Counted from the stretch's first letter, positions 37,858-47,658 are shown. The stretch is DNA of 64,000 bases from Nostoc flagelliforme FACHB-838 (GCF_014698065.1 NZ_JACJSI010000009.1:1-64000); one strand, 5' to 3'. The notes: generated from the sequence alone by a model not told the origin. Numbers and translations: made by a program.

Positions 37858-40470
37858 TCAAGTATCGTCGCTTTCCTGTTCAGCGACTTCAATTTGGTAA
37901 GCCTGCAATAGATATTCACCATTGAAATGAATCAGGTGAGTTGAATCATCAGCAACCCAAACATCTGTTTCCCAAGCAATCTCTGCTAGATATCCCACCA
38001 TTGCCTTACGGCTAAGAAATGTTGTTACCATCACCAGCGGTATTTGGACATCTCTGAATAACACTTCAAGTTCTTTCTTCCGTTTAAGATTAATGGGGCC
38101 GTGTGAAGTTACAGCTTCAATCAGCACCAACCAGTTATTTGTTGTGAAGTGAATGATCACATCTGGCATTTTGCCGTGGGAATCGATGTTAACACCCAAA
38201 TCTGTCAATGCCGTTTCATCGAAGTGGGCAAACTTTTCATCTGTATCCCCAATATAGATGAGCTTTCCACCAGGAGTAAAACGAAGGGCAAAATCATGAA
38301 TAATTTTTTCAATTAGAATATTCTGACCACCTGGCGATAAAGTTTTAATTTCTCCGTTAATTACTATGGGAATACGAGATATTTCACGTTCTTGAGCATA
38401 TTGCTTTTTTAGAGTTTCAACTGAAGCAAGATAAGTGCAAATACTATTTTTCCATTCGTCAGTACCGTAGCTTATTAATAGTTCTAGCGCACTATTTTCA
38501 ATTTGATATACAGTTTTGGGACTGTTGATAGGGCGGCTCAAATCATCTGGATTGGCAACTATTAAAGCTGCATCCAAAAATTGATGTACTGTCTGACGGC
38601 GAATTGTTTCTCGTGTGTTGGGTTTATAAGTTTTGCCATAATGTTGAGCCATAAAGTTCATCATCGGCGTAATTCCCATCAAAGGGGAAGTGGCTAATTG
38701 CCAAGAGTCTATCGGTTTTAAGTCAAGCAACGCCAAGAGAGTTAAAGCTGACCGTTCGTTAAGCTGTGCCCGTGGAAAGCCCAATTGTGTCAAGATTTGC
38801 AGCGCTTCATCAATTCGAGACTTAGTTGCAATTGGATTATTCTCTGACAGATTTGACATACTCATTAGCTTCTTTTCGATAAGTTCATCAATTTCCCGCA
38901 AAGAAGGAAACTGCTCTTTAAATCCCGTTCCTAAAGATAATAGCTGTGACAAATTAGGGTATTTTAATTTTCGCAAATCTGTTGCATTGACCTGAGTATG
39001 CCCATTGAACAACCGGAAAAAAGCATCAACTAAGGTTGAATTGAGATAAACAGCAAGCCCACGAGCCAAGTTAAGGCTGAGTCCACGCCCATCTTTGTGA
39101 AAGTAATTCAAGTGATTTTCAAAGCCGACATAGCCATAATTAAATTGGTTGGCATCATAAACTACTGCAACAACACGCCTTTTTTCTTCTTTCGATGAAA
39201 ATCTTTTACATAAGACGTAATGCTCATTTGGTATTAGAAGATTCGTTGTTTCTTCTATATTTACTATTGCTTGAGGCTTTTTAGTTATTTTCGGGTACTC
39301 TACATATCCATTCGATAAATTCACCGGATAAATTAATGGAACAGTATTGGTTTCTGAATTTGTCCTTAAGTACTCTTTTGCTCGGAAATCTACTACCCGT
39401 CCGGTTGAAACTGTTAGCCCCAAATCGTTCAAAGTACAGCTTAAAAGTGCCATTCTTTGAAAGATTTGCTGGCTAATATTATCTGGAATAATATGAATAA
39501 ACTGATCTAAATCATTAGGGTGAACTAAAGCTGTATATGGTACAGAGTGTGACATGATCAATTCATCATTAGCACCAGAACTGGTATTGATAATGACGCT
39601 GCTAGATTTTTGCTTTTGTTTTGTAGCTTGGATGATGATAGTTTCCTGCAAAACATCATCATCGCTAAATGCTTCTTGCCGCGATTCAAAAAGATGTATT
39701 TGCTTTAAAGCCATCATCTCTAAAAACATCTTGCGGAAGTCACGAAAATATGGCCCATTGCAAAAACTGCGCGGAGTAATCGCTACAAACTCCCCACTTG
39801 GTTTTAGAAGTTGCGCTGTAGCAGCCATAAAACCAGTATAAAGATTGCTAGTTTCCAAACCGATGGAACGCAGCAACTCGCGTACCTTGGAATTAGCATT
39901 GATTTTCAAATAAGGTGGATTGAGAATAGCATGAGTAAATTCTGTTGCGTAGTTTACCGCCGTAGGCATCGCACTATTTAATAAACCAAGCTTTTGCAGC
40001 CTAACTGCATCTTCAATAAAATCAGTCTCACGAATTTCGTAATTGAAGGAAATACCAAGATTTTCACATTTCCTCTTACATAGCTCTAGAGTCTGATGCA
40101 AATATCGAATTAGAAAAGGGTCAATTTCATAAGCTACAACGCGCAAACTTGATGTGGGTTTTCGCTGCTGACATACTTTTTCCACAAAAGCCGCTAGTAA
40201 TGAACCGATTCCGGCTCCAGCATCAAGCAAGGATATTTCAGGCAAATCCAGCCTATTAAACATCCCACTCATCAATTGGGCTACTGAGGCGGGAGTCAGA
40301 AACTGACCCATCGATGCTTTTTTATCTTGCTTTAGCTTTAAACTTACTACAGCCCGACGCAGATCCACTTCTGCAAGCAAGTTTCCGCTTGATAGTTTTG
40401 CGAGGCTGGTAAACTCTAAACTACTGTTATGACTTGCTACTAACGCTCTACTGCCTGATGGAACGATCAC
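37858..40470 (-). CDS. Fused N6-adenine methyltransferase and BsuBI/PstI-type restriction endonuclease
   Basis: This 870-residue protein combines a modification and a restriction enzyme. Residues about 50-540 are an adenine-N6 methylase: motif X block MGQFLTPASVAQLM (54-67), motif I DAGAGIGSLL (83-92) and motif IV NPPY (184-187). Residues about 551-700 match the N-terminal recognition domain of BsuBI/PstI endonucleases. Residues about 700-850 match their catalytic domain, with YIGDTDEKFAHF, MPDVIIHF (D770) and LVLIEAVTSHGP (E785). BsuBI and PstI both recognise CTGCAG, and their methylases are normally separate proteins. A scan by eye found no CTGCAG in this window. The site is therefore a reasonable guess, not a result. 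Confidence 0.85.
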   Translation of the reverse strand: MIVPSGSRALVASHNSSLEFTSLAKLSSGNLLAEVDLRRAVVSLKLKQDKKASMGQFLTPASVAQLMSGMFNRLDLPEISLLDAGAGIGSLLAAFVEKVCQQRKPTSSLRVVAYEIDPFLIRYLHQTLELCKRKCENLGISFNYEIRETDFIEDAVRLQKLGLLNSAMPTAVNYATEFTHAILNPPYLKINANSKVRELLRSIGLETSNLYTGFMAATAQLLKPSGEFVAITPRSFCNGPYFRDFRKMFLEMMALKQIHLFESRQEAFSDDDVLQETIIIQATKQKQKSSSVIINTSSGANDELIMSHSVPYTALVHPNDLDQFIHIIPDNISQQIFQRMALLSCTLNDLGLTVSTGRVVDFRAKEYLRTNSETNTVPLIYPVNLSNGYVEYPKITKKPQAIVNIEETTNLLIPNEHYVLCKRFSSKEEKRRVVAVVYDANQFNYGYVGFENHLNYFHKDGRGLSLNLARGLAVYLNSTLVDAFFRLFNGHTQVNATDLRKLKYPNLSQLLSLGTGFKEQFPSLREIDELIEKKLMSMSNLSENNPIATKSRIDEALQILTQLGFPRAQLNERSALTLLALLDLKPIDSWQLATSPLMGITPMMNFMAQHYGKTYKPNTRETIRRQTVHQFLDAALIVANPDDLSRPINSPKTVYQIENSALELLISYGTDEWKNSICTYLASVETLKKQYAQEREISRIPIVINGEIKTLSPGGQNILIEKIIHDFALRFTPGGKLIYIGDTDEKFAHFDETALTDLGVNIDSHGKMPDVIIHFTTNNWLVLIEAVTSHGPINLKRKKELEVLFRDVQIPLVMVTTFLSRKAMVGYLAEIAWETDVWVADDSTHLIHFNGEYLLQAYQIEVAEQESDDT

Positions 40471-40694
40471 GGTCTGTCTTCTTAATTGCTATCAAGTTTA
40501 CTAACTTTACGGCATTTTTATGCTAAAGCAGACCACGTTTGCGATCGCATTGTGCAAAATTTTAGTACAGTTTTGCCTAAAAGGGTAGCGTTTTTTATGT
40601 CGGGGAACGTATTGGCAAGGCAAGCTGCTGCATTAACAAAACAAGCTGACGCATTGTTAATGCAGTGTATAACCAATTTAATTCGCTACAAATG

Positions 40695-40787
40695 TAGGAC
40701 TTACGCATGAGTTACGGAATAACGAACCGCAGAGGCACAGAGGGCACGGAGAAATCAGAGTTGGAGAGATATTTTGCGTAAGTCCTA
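40695..40787. mobile_element. MITE with TAGGACTTACGCA ends
   Basis: TAGGACTTACGCA (40695-40707) and TGCGTAAGTCCTA (40775-40787) are perfect 13-bp inverted ends of a 93-bp non-coding element. The interior has a purine-rich stretch with AACCGCAGAGGCACAGAGGG. Half-copies of the end motif occur at about 101 and 45029. The surrounding gap 40471-40910 holds nothing else recognised. Confidence 0.8.
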
Positions 40788-40910
40788 AAATGAATAAAAT
40801 CTGTATCTAGTAATTTTGAGGCTTCTCAAGCAATGCTAACTACTCTAATAACTCACGCAGTGACAATACAGGAATACAGGGATTGATGAACTGGAAAGCT
40901 CTTGCGTGAC

Positions 40911-42263
40911 TCAAAGAAGTCCTGCTGATTCATATAATCGTTTGAGCATTGCTGAAATCTTTGTACCATAATCCAAATCTGCTGACCACCGCCCTGATAG
41001 CTGATCAATTAATGGCGCAATCCCGCGTGTGACAAAGCGAAATCTTGGATCTACTACGTCTTGTACCAAAGGTTCTAAACTAGCGTAAGCTTTTAAATGT
41101 TGAATGTGTGCCCTCACTCCAATTCTGGCACTTGGAAAAGACGCAGCTTCCGAACCGCCACCGATCGCACCTAAGCCTGCAAAGTTATTTTGCTCTGGTC
41201 TAATATCACTACCAAATCGTAAAAATCCAGTTTCTACACACATTTGGCAAAAGGAAATATCATAGTTCACTCCTTCTATACCTGCTTCTTCCTGATAAAG
41301 TTTGGGAATGTCAGGAAACTTTACCAAAGCACTTTCATTATTATTTTTCAAGAATAATTGTAACTGTAATTCTGAGGTAGTACCGTTCGACATCACCCGC
41401 GAAAATTGACCAGGACAAACCACCAAATTCGATCGCAAGCTAACAGTACGCGTTGCAGCATCCCAAGTGACTGCAACATTAAAATCTCTCAGTTCAATCG
41501 CTTTCACATAAACTACTTTGCGATAGGTAATTCGATTGACATTAGGCGTTTTGGAAAGGTCAATCCGCAAACGGTCTACTAAATCAATGGGAATGTAAGC
41601 ATTACCATTAACTAAAACTCCTTGCTCTGAGTAATTTTGTCCATTAATATTAATATTAATTGGCGGATAATTTGCTTCCGCCGGAGTTCCAGGAGTGGGG
41701 TCAATGACACGACTCCAAGTCACCAATCCGTCGGCAATTCCCAAAGCAAAATCGCGGCGACGACTTTGTAGCAAAGTCCGATCTTCTGGATTGGTAAGAA
41801 ACCCTACTTCCATCACTAAAGCTGGAAGCGTTGTCTGGCGACAGAATGCTAAACTTCCTAATCCACTATTTGTATCTGGCTTGGCTCCCCGATTTGGTAA
41901 TTGGGGTACGCGACGCAACAATCCCACTAGTAGTTGTTCAGCATTACTCTTGCGCTCGCTATTATTAGCAATGTAAAAGACACCAGCCCCACGCACAGAA
42001 GGGCTATTAGCCGCATTAGATTCAATTTCTAGGGCAACATCACCCCGACGGCCACGAGAATTGATCCAGGTGATAGTTTGGGCGGCGCTCAAGTCATCAG
42101 GAACCGCCAAAATTTCCACATTCCGCGCCCTTAGTTCCGTGACAATCAAATCGCGCAGCAGAATCATTTCTTTAGCTTCAGTTGTACCACCTGCGATCGC
42201 ACCTGGATCGGTTCCTCTGGCTTCTTTGCCTCCATGAGCCGCTGATATAAAAATACGTCCCAT
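40911..42263 (-). CDS. Bifunctional N-acetylmuramoyl-L-alanine amidase and glucosaminidase
   Basis: This 450-residue protein joins two peptidoglycan-cutting domains. Residues 1-185 are an Amidase_3 domain: zinc ligand H10 in SAAHGGKE, E29/E32, and catalytic E152 in VMEVGFLTNPED. The second zinc His (normally SIHANA) is E81 in EIESNAA. Residues about 200-285 resemble a copper-amine-oxidase-like N-terminal (stalk) domain. Residues about 320-450 look like a lysozyme-like glucosaminidase domain, with CVETGFLRFGSDIRPEQNNF then AGLGAIGGG. No signal peptide is present, so export must be unconventional or the protein acts otherwise. It is divergent from dnaG. Confidence 0.82.
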   Translation of the reverse strand: MGRIFISAAHGGKEARGTDPGAIAGGTTEAKEMILLRDLIVTELRARNVEILAVPDDLSAAQTITWINSRGRRGDVALEIESNAANSPSVRGAGVFYIANNSERKSNAEQLLVGLLRRVPQLPNRGAKPDTNSGLGSLAFCRQTTLPALVMEVGFLTNPEDRTLLQSRRRDFALGIADGLVTWSRVIDPTPGTPAEANYPPINININGQNYSEQGVLVNGNAYIPIDLVDRLRIDLSKTPNVNRITYRKVVYVKAIELRDFNVAVTWDAATRTVSLRSNLVVCPGQFSRVMSNGTTSELQLQLFLKNNNESALVKFPDIPKLYQEEAGIEGVNYDISFCQMCVETGFLRFGSDIRPEQNNFAGLGAIGGGSEAASFPSARIGVRAHIQHLKAYASLEPLVQDVVDPRFRFVTRGIAPLIDQLSGRWSADLDYGTKISAMLKRLYESAGLL

Positions 42264-42404
42264 TTTAAGTATTTCCTCTGATAAAATTAAATGTAAGCAA
42301 TTGTATACATCATTCTTGGTCTAGCAACAAGAATATAATAGCTATCAGTTGGTAAACGCACCGCAGTGTTAACTACCAACCCATGAATTAATAAATAGAC
42401 TAGA

Positions 42405-44360
42405 ATGCAAATCCCCCGCTTGCACCCAGACACAATTGAGGAAGTTAAACTACGGGCTGATATTGTAGATGTCGTCTCGGAATACGTAGTTTTACGCAAA
42501 CGCGGAAAGGATTTTGTCGGTTTGTGCCCCTTCCATGATGAGAAATCTCCCAGTTTCACCGTCAGCCAAACCAAGCAAATGTACTATTGCTTCGGCTGTC
42601 AAGCTGGGGGAAATGCCATTAAGTTTGTCATGGAGTTAGGAAAGCGCTCTTTTGCTGATGTGGTGCTGGATTTAGCACGGCGTTACCAAGTACCTGTGCA
42701 AACCCTAGAACCCGAACAACGCCAAGAATTACAGCGTCAGCTATCTTTACGTGAGCAGTTGTACGAAGTTCTGGCAACGTCCGCCCAGTTTTATCAATAT
42801 GCCCTCAGACAATCCCAAGGGCAAAAGGCACTTCAATATTTGCAATCTAACCGGCAACTCAAAGAAGAAACTATACAGCAATTTGGTTTAGGTTACGCCC
42901 CCGCAGGTTGGGAAACTCTCTATCGTTATCTAGTGGAAGATAAACGTTTGCCCGCGCAGATACTAGAAAAAGCGGGATTGATTAAGCCACGCAAGGAAGG
43001 AGGCGGTTATTATGATGTATTCCGCGATCGCTTAATGATTCCCATCCGCGATGTCCAAGGGCGCGTCATCGCCTTTGGTGGTAGAACCCTGACTGATGAG
43101 CAGCCTAAATATCTGAATTCACCAGAAACCGAACTTTTTAGTAAAGGTAAAACATTATTTGCCCTCGATCAAGCCAAAGGTGGGATTTCTCAACTCGATC
43201 AAGCCGTGGTAGTAGAGGGATATTTTGATGCGATCGCTCTCCACGCGGCTGGTATTAATAACGCTGTCGCCTCTCTAGGTACTGCTTTAAGCTTAGAACA
43301 GGTACGGTTAATATTACGCTACACCGAATCGAAACAATTAGTACTCAACTTTGATGCCGATAAAGCCGGAACCAATGCCGCAGAACGGGCGATCGGTGAA
43401 ATTGCTGAATTAGCATACAAAGGCGAAGTTCAGCTAAAGGTTCTCAATTTACCCGATGGTAAAGATGCTGATGAATACTTGCATAGCCACACCCCAGAAG
43501 ATTATGCAGCACTGCTAAAAAATGCACCACTTTGGCTAGATTGGCAGATTCAGCAAATGATTCAAGACCGCGACTTAAAACAGGCTACTGATTTTCAACA
43601 AGTAACTCAGCAAATAGTCAAATTACTTAAAAATATCGCTAACAGCGATACACGCAACTATTACGTTTCCTACTGTGCAGAAATACTCAGCTTGGGAGAT
43701 ACCAGACTTATACCCCTACGAGTCGAAAATCTGCTAACTCAAATTGCTCCCCCTGCGGCTACATACTCTAAACCTGTGTCAGCGAAGAAAGCATGGGGAA
43801 GTAGCAAATCCCCACTCCCCACTCCCCACTCCCCACTTCCCACAGAACGGAGCCTTTTAGAACACGCAGAGGCCTTATTACTGCGAATTTACTTGCATTG
43901 CCCTGAACAGCGTCAATTGATTATTGCCGAACTAGAGGAGAGAGATTTGCAATTTAGCCTTTCCCACCACCGATTTTTATGGCAGCAGATTTTAGAAATT
44001 TCATCCGGTAATGAAGAAACGAAAAATTTTGTGTCTCTACCAAATTTAATTTCCCGCCTGCAAGATCAGTTCTTAGAGTTGGACAGCGAGATGACCTTAA
44101 TTGCCCATTTATTTCATGTGGATGAAAAAAACCAGAAAGAAATACTTCGGACTCCACAAGTGGTTCAAGCTGCGATCGCTTGCATGGATTTGGTGATGCT
44201 GGAAAAACGCTATCGTCACTTTTTGGAACTGTGGCAACAAACTGATCCAGAAGCTGAACCAGAGCGATATCAATCCTATTATCAGGCTTTCTACGCTGAA
44301 AAAATCAAGCTGCAACAAATAGATCGACAACGGTTATTTTCCATCACAGAGTTATTGTAG
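42405..44360 (+). CDS. dnaG: DNA primase
   Basis: This 651-residue primase makes RNA primers for replication. The zinc-binding domain has C41, H44, C62 and C65 (CPFHDEKSPSF and YCFGCQAGGN). The catalytic core follows, with the Toprim block VVVEGYFDAIALHAAG at about 269-284 and NFDADKAGTNAAERA. The C-terminal helicase-interaction region is present. In the linker, residues about 469-480 (SPLPTPHSPLPT) are encoded by four tandem CCCCACT heptamers, a typical intergenic repeat of these genomes lying inside the gene. Length is otherwise normal. Confidence 0.96.
   Translation: MQIPRLHPDTIEEVKLRADIVDVVSEYVVLRKRGKDFVGLCPFHDEKSPSFTVSQTKQMYYCFGCQAGGNAIKFVMELGKRSFADVVLDLARRYQVPVQTLEPEQRQELQRQLSLREQLYEVLATSAQFYQYALRQSQGQKALQYLQSNRQLKEETIQQFGLGYAPAGWETLYRYLVEDKRLPAQILEKAGLIKPRKEGGGYYDVFRDRLMIPIRDVQGRVIAFGGRTLTDEQPKYLNSPETELFSKGKTLFALDQAKGGISQLDQAVVVEGYFDAIALHAAGINNAVASLGTALSLEQVRLILRYTESKQLVLNFDADKAGTNAAERAIGEIAELAYKGEVQLKVLNLPDGKDADEYLHSHTPEDYAALLKNAPLWLDWQIQQMIQDRDLKQATDFQQVTQQIVKLLKNIANSDTRNYYVSYCAEILSLGDTRLIPLRVENLLTQIAPPAATYSKPVSAKKAWGSSKSPLPTPHSPLPTERSLLEHAEALLLRIYLHCPEQRQLIIAELEERDLQFSLSHHRFLWQQILEISSGNEETKNFVSLPNLISRLQDQFLELDSEMTLIAHLFHVDEKNQKEILRTPQVVQAAIACMDLVMLEKRYRHFLELWQQTDPEAEPERYQSYYQAFYAEKIKLQQIDRQRLFSITELL
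43810..43837. repeat. Four tandem CCCCACT heptamers inside dnaG
   Basis: Four exact heptamer copies occur head to tail in the coding sequence and continue imperfectly into TCCCAC. They encode a Ser/Pro/Thr-rich patch in the primase linker. Confidence 0.9.
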
Positions 44361-44375
44361 TTTCGGAACCTACAG

Positions 44376-45002
44376 CTAGATTTTAAACACTAAATAGACA
44401 AAGTAAAAATAAGTTTCTCGGCTTAAAAACTCTATCTGACTGTGAAAACTGCGATAGCGGGTAGTAGGTGTGGGAGACGAATGTGCATCCATTCCTAGGT
44501 CTCGCGCCATTAATACGGCTCGCTTCAGATGCAATGGGTCGCTAACAATAAGAAACTTGGTTAATTGGTGAGCATTCGCTACTTCCAAAGCATTTTTGAG
44601 GTTCTGGTGAGTTGTGCGAGATTCAGTTTCAGTGAAAATGTCAGCAGCTTTTACCTGTTGTGCGATTGCATAATTTTTTCCAACTATAGCTTCTGCTGGT
44701 TCATTACTTTCGCCAACTCCGCCAGTAAAAATAATCGTCTCAACAGATCCATTTTTATATAAATTAATGGCGTGGTTGATTCGCTCTCTGAAAACAGGAG
44801 ATGGTTCTTGTCCCCAAACTGCCGCTCCTAAAACAATAGCTGCATCTGCCTTGATATTATTAGTACTGCTGCCATACAAGTAAATACTTGAGGCTGTAGA
44901 TGTGATCGCCAGCAAGAAGGCAGATATCAAAGCCAGTGTAACCAAAATTAACCATTTTTTGGGAATTTTGTAATTGACATGGGGCGTTGTGCTATTTTTC
45001 AT
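44376..45002 (-). CDS. DUF218/SanA-like membrane protein
   Basis: This 208-residue protein has one N-terminal membrane anchor (about 19-44) and a DUF218 (YdcF/SanA) domain facing the periplasm. The blocks are ADAAIVLGAAVWGQEPSPVF, INLYKNGSVETIIFTGGVGE, and near the C-terminus SDPLHLKRAVLMARDLGMD. SanA-type proteins affect envelope permeability to antibiotics, by an unknown mechanism. The ATG at 45002 is chosen over a TTG four codons upstream. It is convergent with dnaG, with 15 bp between the stops, and no terminator is evident. Confidence 0.85.
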   Translation of the reverse strand: MKNSTTPHVNYKIPKKWLILVTLALISAFLLAITSTASSIYLYGSSTNNIKADAAIVLGAAVWGQEPSPVFRERINHAINLYKNGSVETIIFTGGVGESNEPAEAIVGKNYAIAQQVKAADIFTETESRTTHQNLKNALEVANAHQLTKFLIVSDPLHLKRAVLMARDLGMDAHSSPTPTTRYRSFHSQIEFLSRETYFYFVYLVFKI

Positions 45003-45057
45003 TCTTAGTTTCAATATCTAAGCTAAGTGCGTAAGTCCTAACAGCAGTGTCGCTATT

Positions 45058-45219
45058 AGGACTTATATCATGTCCGCTTAATTTAGTTATTATTCCGGGC
45101 ATCTATGCAAAAATATTAAAACTCTCTTTCCCCTGTTCCCTGCTCCCTGCTCCCTGCTCCCTGCCCCCTGCCCCTGCGGTTTTAATGATAAGTCTTTTAC
45201 CGGACATGATATGAGTCCT
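45058..45219. mobile_element. MITE-like element with ATATCATGTCCG ends
   Basis: AGGACTTATATCATGTCCG (45058-45076) and CGGACATGATATGAGTCCT (45201-45219) are inverted copies with one mismatch in 19. The 162-bp interior carries a tandem CTCCCTG tract (about 45131-45176) and no ORF. The end motif recurs at 113 and 51054. It fills most of the gap between crhC and the DUF218 gene. Confidence 0.75.
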
Positions 45220-45306
45220 GGTTATAAAGTCAAGTTCAAGAGCAGGTTGAAAGTGAATTTAACCGCTTAGGGGCGTTGCTGAAAGAGTAATCCTTAAGAA
45301 CGAAGA

Positions 45307-46647
45307 TTAGCGATCGCGTTTCGCAGAACGGCGTGATGCAGACGAACGAGCGCCAGGTTTATCGCCATTAATGGCAGGTGGCGCTACCTTACGTTTAGCC
45401 GATCTCTCTGGTGAGAGTTTAGCAGTACGAGCCGGACGCTTATCACTGCCGGGCTTGGGTCTGTGTTGCCGTCCATTTGCGATCGCTTCTGGTTCAATAT
45501 CAAGGTTGGGCCCAAAACCAGCGACTACTTCCCTGGGCAAGCGTTGCTCGATCAGTTTTTCAATATCTGTCAATAGAGGATATTCATCGACGCACACCAG
45601 CGATAAGGCTTCACCTGATGCCCCAGCACGACCAGTGCGACCAATGCGATGCACATAATCCTCTGGTACATTGGGCAGATCGAAGTTGACTACATGGGGC
45701 AGTTCGCTGATGTCAAGACCTCTAGCAGCAATATCTGTCGCCACTAGTACCTGTAAAGTGCCATTCTTGAACTTTGCCAAAGCATGGGTACGCGCTGGCT
45801 GGCTCTTATTACCGTGGATTGCCAATGCTTGAATACGGTCTTCGCCTAACTGCTTAACCAAACGGTCAGCGCCATACTTAGTGCGAGTGAACACTAGCAC
45901 TTGATACCAATTATCTCGCCGAATCAGGTGAGCCAGTAATTGGCGTTTCTTGTCACGGTCTACCTGATAAATCTTCTGGGCGATCGTGTCGGCGGTGACG
46001 TTGCGGCGTGCTACCTCAATCATTGTTGGGTGATTGAGCAGTCCGGCAGCTAGCGCCTTAATTTTGTCCGAAAAAGTAGCAAAGAATAGCAAATTTTGCC
46101 GCTTTTTGGGTAGAAGTGAGAGGATGCGGCGGATATCATTAATAAAGCCCATATCCAGCATCCGGTCTGCTTCATCCAGCACCAGAACTTCAATATGCGA
46201 GAGGTTGACTGTGCCCTGCTGTACGTGGTCTAGCAGCCGCCCTGGAGTAGCGACCAGAATATCCACTCGACCCTTCAAACGTTGTTTTTGCAGATTAATG
46301 CTGACTCCACCAAACATCACCAGTGAGTTTAGCTGCAAGTATTTGCCGTACTCGCGCACGCTTTCTTCCACCTGTGCGGCTAGTTCACGAGTCGGAGTGA
46401 GAATTAGCGCCCTGATTTGTGGATATCCATTAGATGTACCTTTGCTCTTGTCGGACGACAACCGATGCAAGAGCGGCAGGGTAAAACTAGCGGTCTTACC
46501 AGTGCCAGTTTGTGCCCCAGCTAGCAAATCGCTACCCGACAAAACGGCAGGAATTGCCTGCATCTGAATTGGCGTAGGTTCGGTGTATCCTCGTTCGGTA
46601 ACGGCACGGATAATTTCATTGGACAAGCCGAGAGTAGAAAAAGACAT
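45307..46647 (-). CDS. crhC: DEAD-box RNA helicase with FAT motif (CrhC-like)
   Basis: This is a 446-residue RhlE-class RNA helicase. Walker A is AQTGTGKT (45-52), DEAD lies at 158-161, and the later motifs [23 protein letters not shown] and [10 protein letters not shown] are present. Motif III is FAT (189-191) instead of SAT. From memory, the cold-shock helicase CrhC of Anabaena PCC 7120 is distinguished by this FAT box. The C-terminal tail of about 70 residues is basic ([20 protein letters not shown]), fitting RNA or membrane contact. The ATG at 46647 ([12 protein letters not shown]) is chosen over an upstream in-frame start. It is divergent from the second infC across 233 bp, so shared cold regulation is possible. 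Confidence 0.88.
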   Translation of the reverse strand: MSFSTLGLSNEIIRAVTERGYTEPTPIQMQAIPAVLSGSDLLAGAQTGTGKTASFTLPLLHRLSSDKSKGTSNGYPQIRALILTPTRELAAQVEESVREYGKYLQLNSLVMFGGVSINLQKQRLKGRVDILVATPGRLLDHVQQGTVNLSHIEVLVLDEADRMLDMGFINDIRRILSLLPKKRQNLLFFATFSDKIKALAAGLLNHPTMIEVARRNVTADTIAQKIYQVDRDKKRQLLAHLIRRDNWYQVLVFTRTKYGADRLVKQLGEDRIQALAIHGNKSQPARTHALAKFKNGTLQVLVATDIAARGLDISELPHVVNFDLPNVPEDYVHRIGRTGRAGASGEALSLVCVDEYPLLTDIEKLIEQRLPREVVAGFGPNLDIEPEAIANGRQHRPKPGSDKRPARTAKLSPERSAKRKVAPPAINGDKPGARSSASRRSAKRDR

Positions 46648-46880
46648 AAGACTCCAAAAATAACATCGGCCTGTCGCCAATGGCGGCGTCAGTCTTAGGC
46701 GGACGAATAAAAATTTATTGAAAAGCTGGATGGGCAGTAGCGCAAAGACTGAGAGCGAGTGCCACAGTGCTCAATTCTAACAGATTGCCATCCATTGTGT
46801 AGTTAAAGTTGCTCTGATTCAGTGTTGTGTTAAATTGGCATTATCGGCGAAGTAAAGTGTTAAAGAATTGGGAGAAATTC

Positions 46881-47372
46881 ATTATCGCAATCCAAAAGCA
46901 ACTGATTAATTCACAGATCAAGTCCCCTAGCGTCTTCTTAATTGATCATGAGAATAATAATCGTGGTCTGATCGACACCAATGAGGCGCTACAGCTAGCT
47001 GAAAGCTTAGAGCTTGACTTAGTTGTAGTCTCTCAAGGCAAAGACGCTCCTATAGCGAAGATTCTCAACTATGGGAAGCTTCAGTACCAAAAGAAAAAAC
47101 GTCAGAGCCAGAGTGCTAGACCCACGGTAAAGGAAGTTCGCTTCGGTCTAAACGTGGGCATCGCTGATTACAATTTACGCATTGAAAAAGCAGTTCAGTG
47201 GTTGAGTAAAGGCGATTCAGTGAAGTTTGCCATCCGTTTACGGGGCCGAGAACATCAATATCGTGACCAAGCAGGAGAACTGCTAGACCGAATTGCAAAT
47301 GATCTCAGTCAAGTAGGTAAAATCCAGTCGCTGGATAAACGCGCACTAATTGTTCAAGTCATTCCTGCCTAA
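46881..47372 (+). CDS. Second translation initiation factor IF-3, possible AUU start
   Basis: This IF-3 paralogue has both domains: the N-domain with INSQIKSPSVFLIDHENNNR and EALQLAESLELDLVVVS, then the linker with YGKLQYQKKKRQ, then the C-domain with KEVRFGLNVGIADYNLRIEK and FAIRLRGREHQY. It differs from the usual cyanobacterial IF-3 in the linker and the last 30 residues. There is no ATG near the family start. GTG codons exist at 46827 and 46857. An ATT at 46881 has GGGAGA at good spacing before it, and E. coli infC also starts with AUU for self-control. The start is therefore uncertain by up to 18 codons. Confidence 0.82.
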   Translation: MIAIQKQLINSQIKSPSVFLIDHENNNRGLIDTNEALQLAESLELDLVVVSQGKDAPIAKILNYGKLQYQKKKRQSQSARPTVKEVRFGLNVGIADYNLRIEKAVQWLSKGDSVKFAIRLRGREHQYRDQAGELLDRIANDLSQVGKIQSLDKRALIVQVIPA

Positions 47373-47658
47373 TTAATCTAGCGATCGCTAGAGGATGTAT
47401 TTATGGCAGTTTGTAAAGAACGAAAAAAGCCGGAGGCAACATTGTAGCTTCTATGGAAAAAACTTAACGTTCTGCCCACAGAAGACACCAATGGGTTTTT
47501 TCAGTGTGCATCTAGTCGCGCCTGCACAGAGGTACACTGGAGATAAAAATGGAACCTTAAATCAGTGGGGGATGCAATAACCCCAAGTGCTGGGACATTC
47601 AAACATCCCAGATACTTTCTACGAATATTCATAGAACCAACCCATCTCTGTGGAACTT

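Noticed and set aside
40486..40710. 74-codon plus frame upstream of the restriction-modification gene
   Set aside because: It runs into a MITE end and has no recognisable protein character.
46034..46567. 177-codon plus frame over crhC
   Set aside because: Antisense shadow of the helicase core, Ser/Arg-rich with no domain.
47395..47580. 61-codon frame and a 14-codon frame (47403) between the IF-3 gene and its terminator
   Set aside because: Weak SD and no conserved motif; more likely a long 3' untranslated region.
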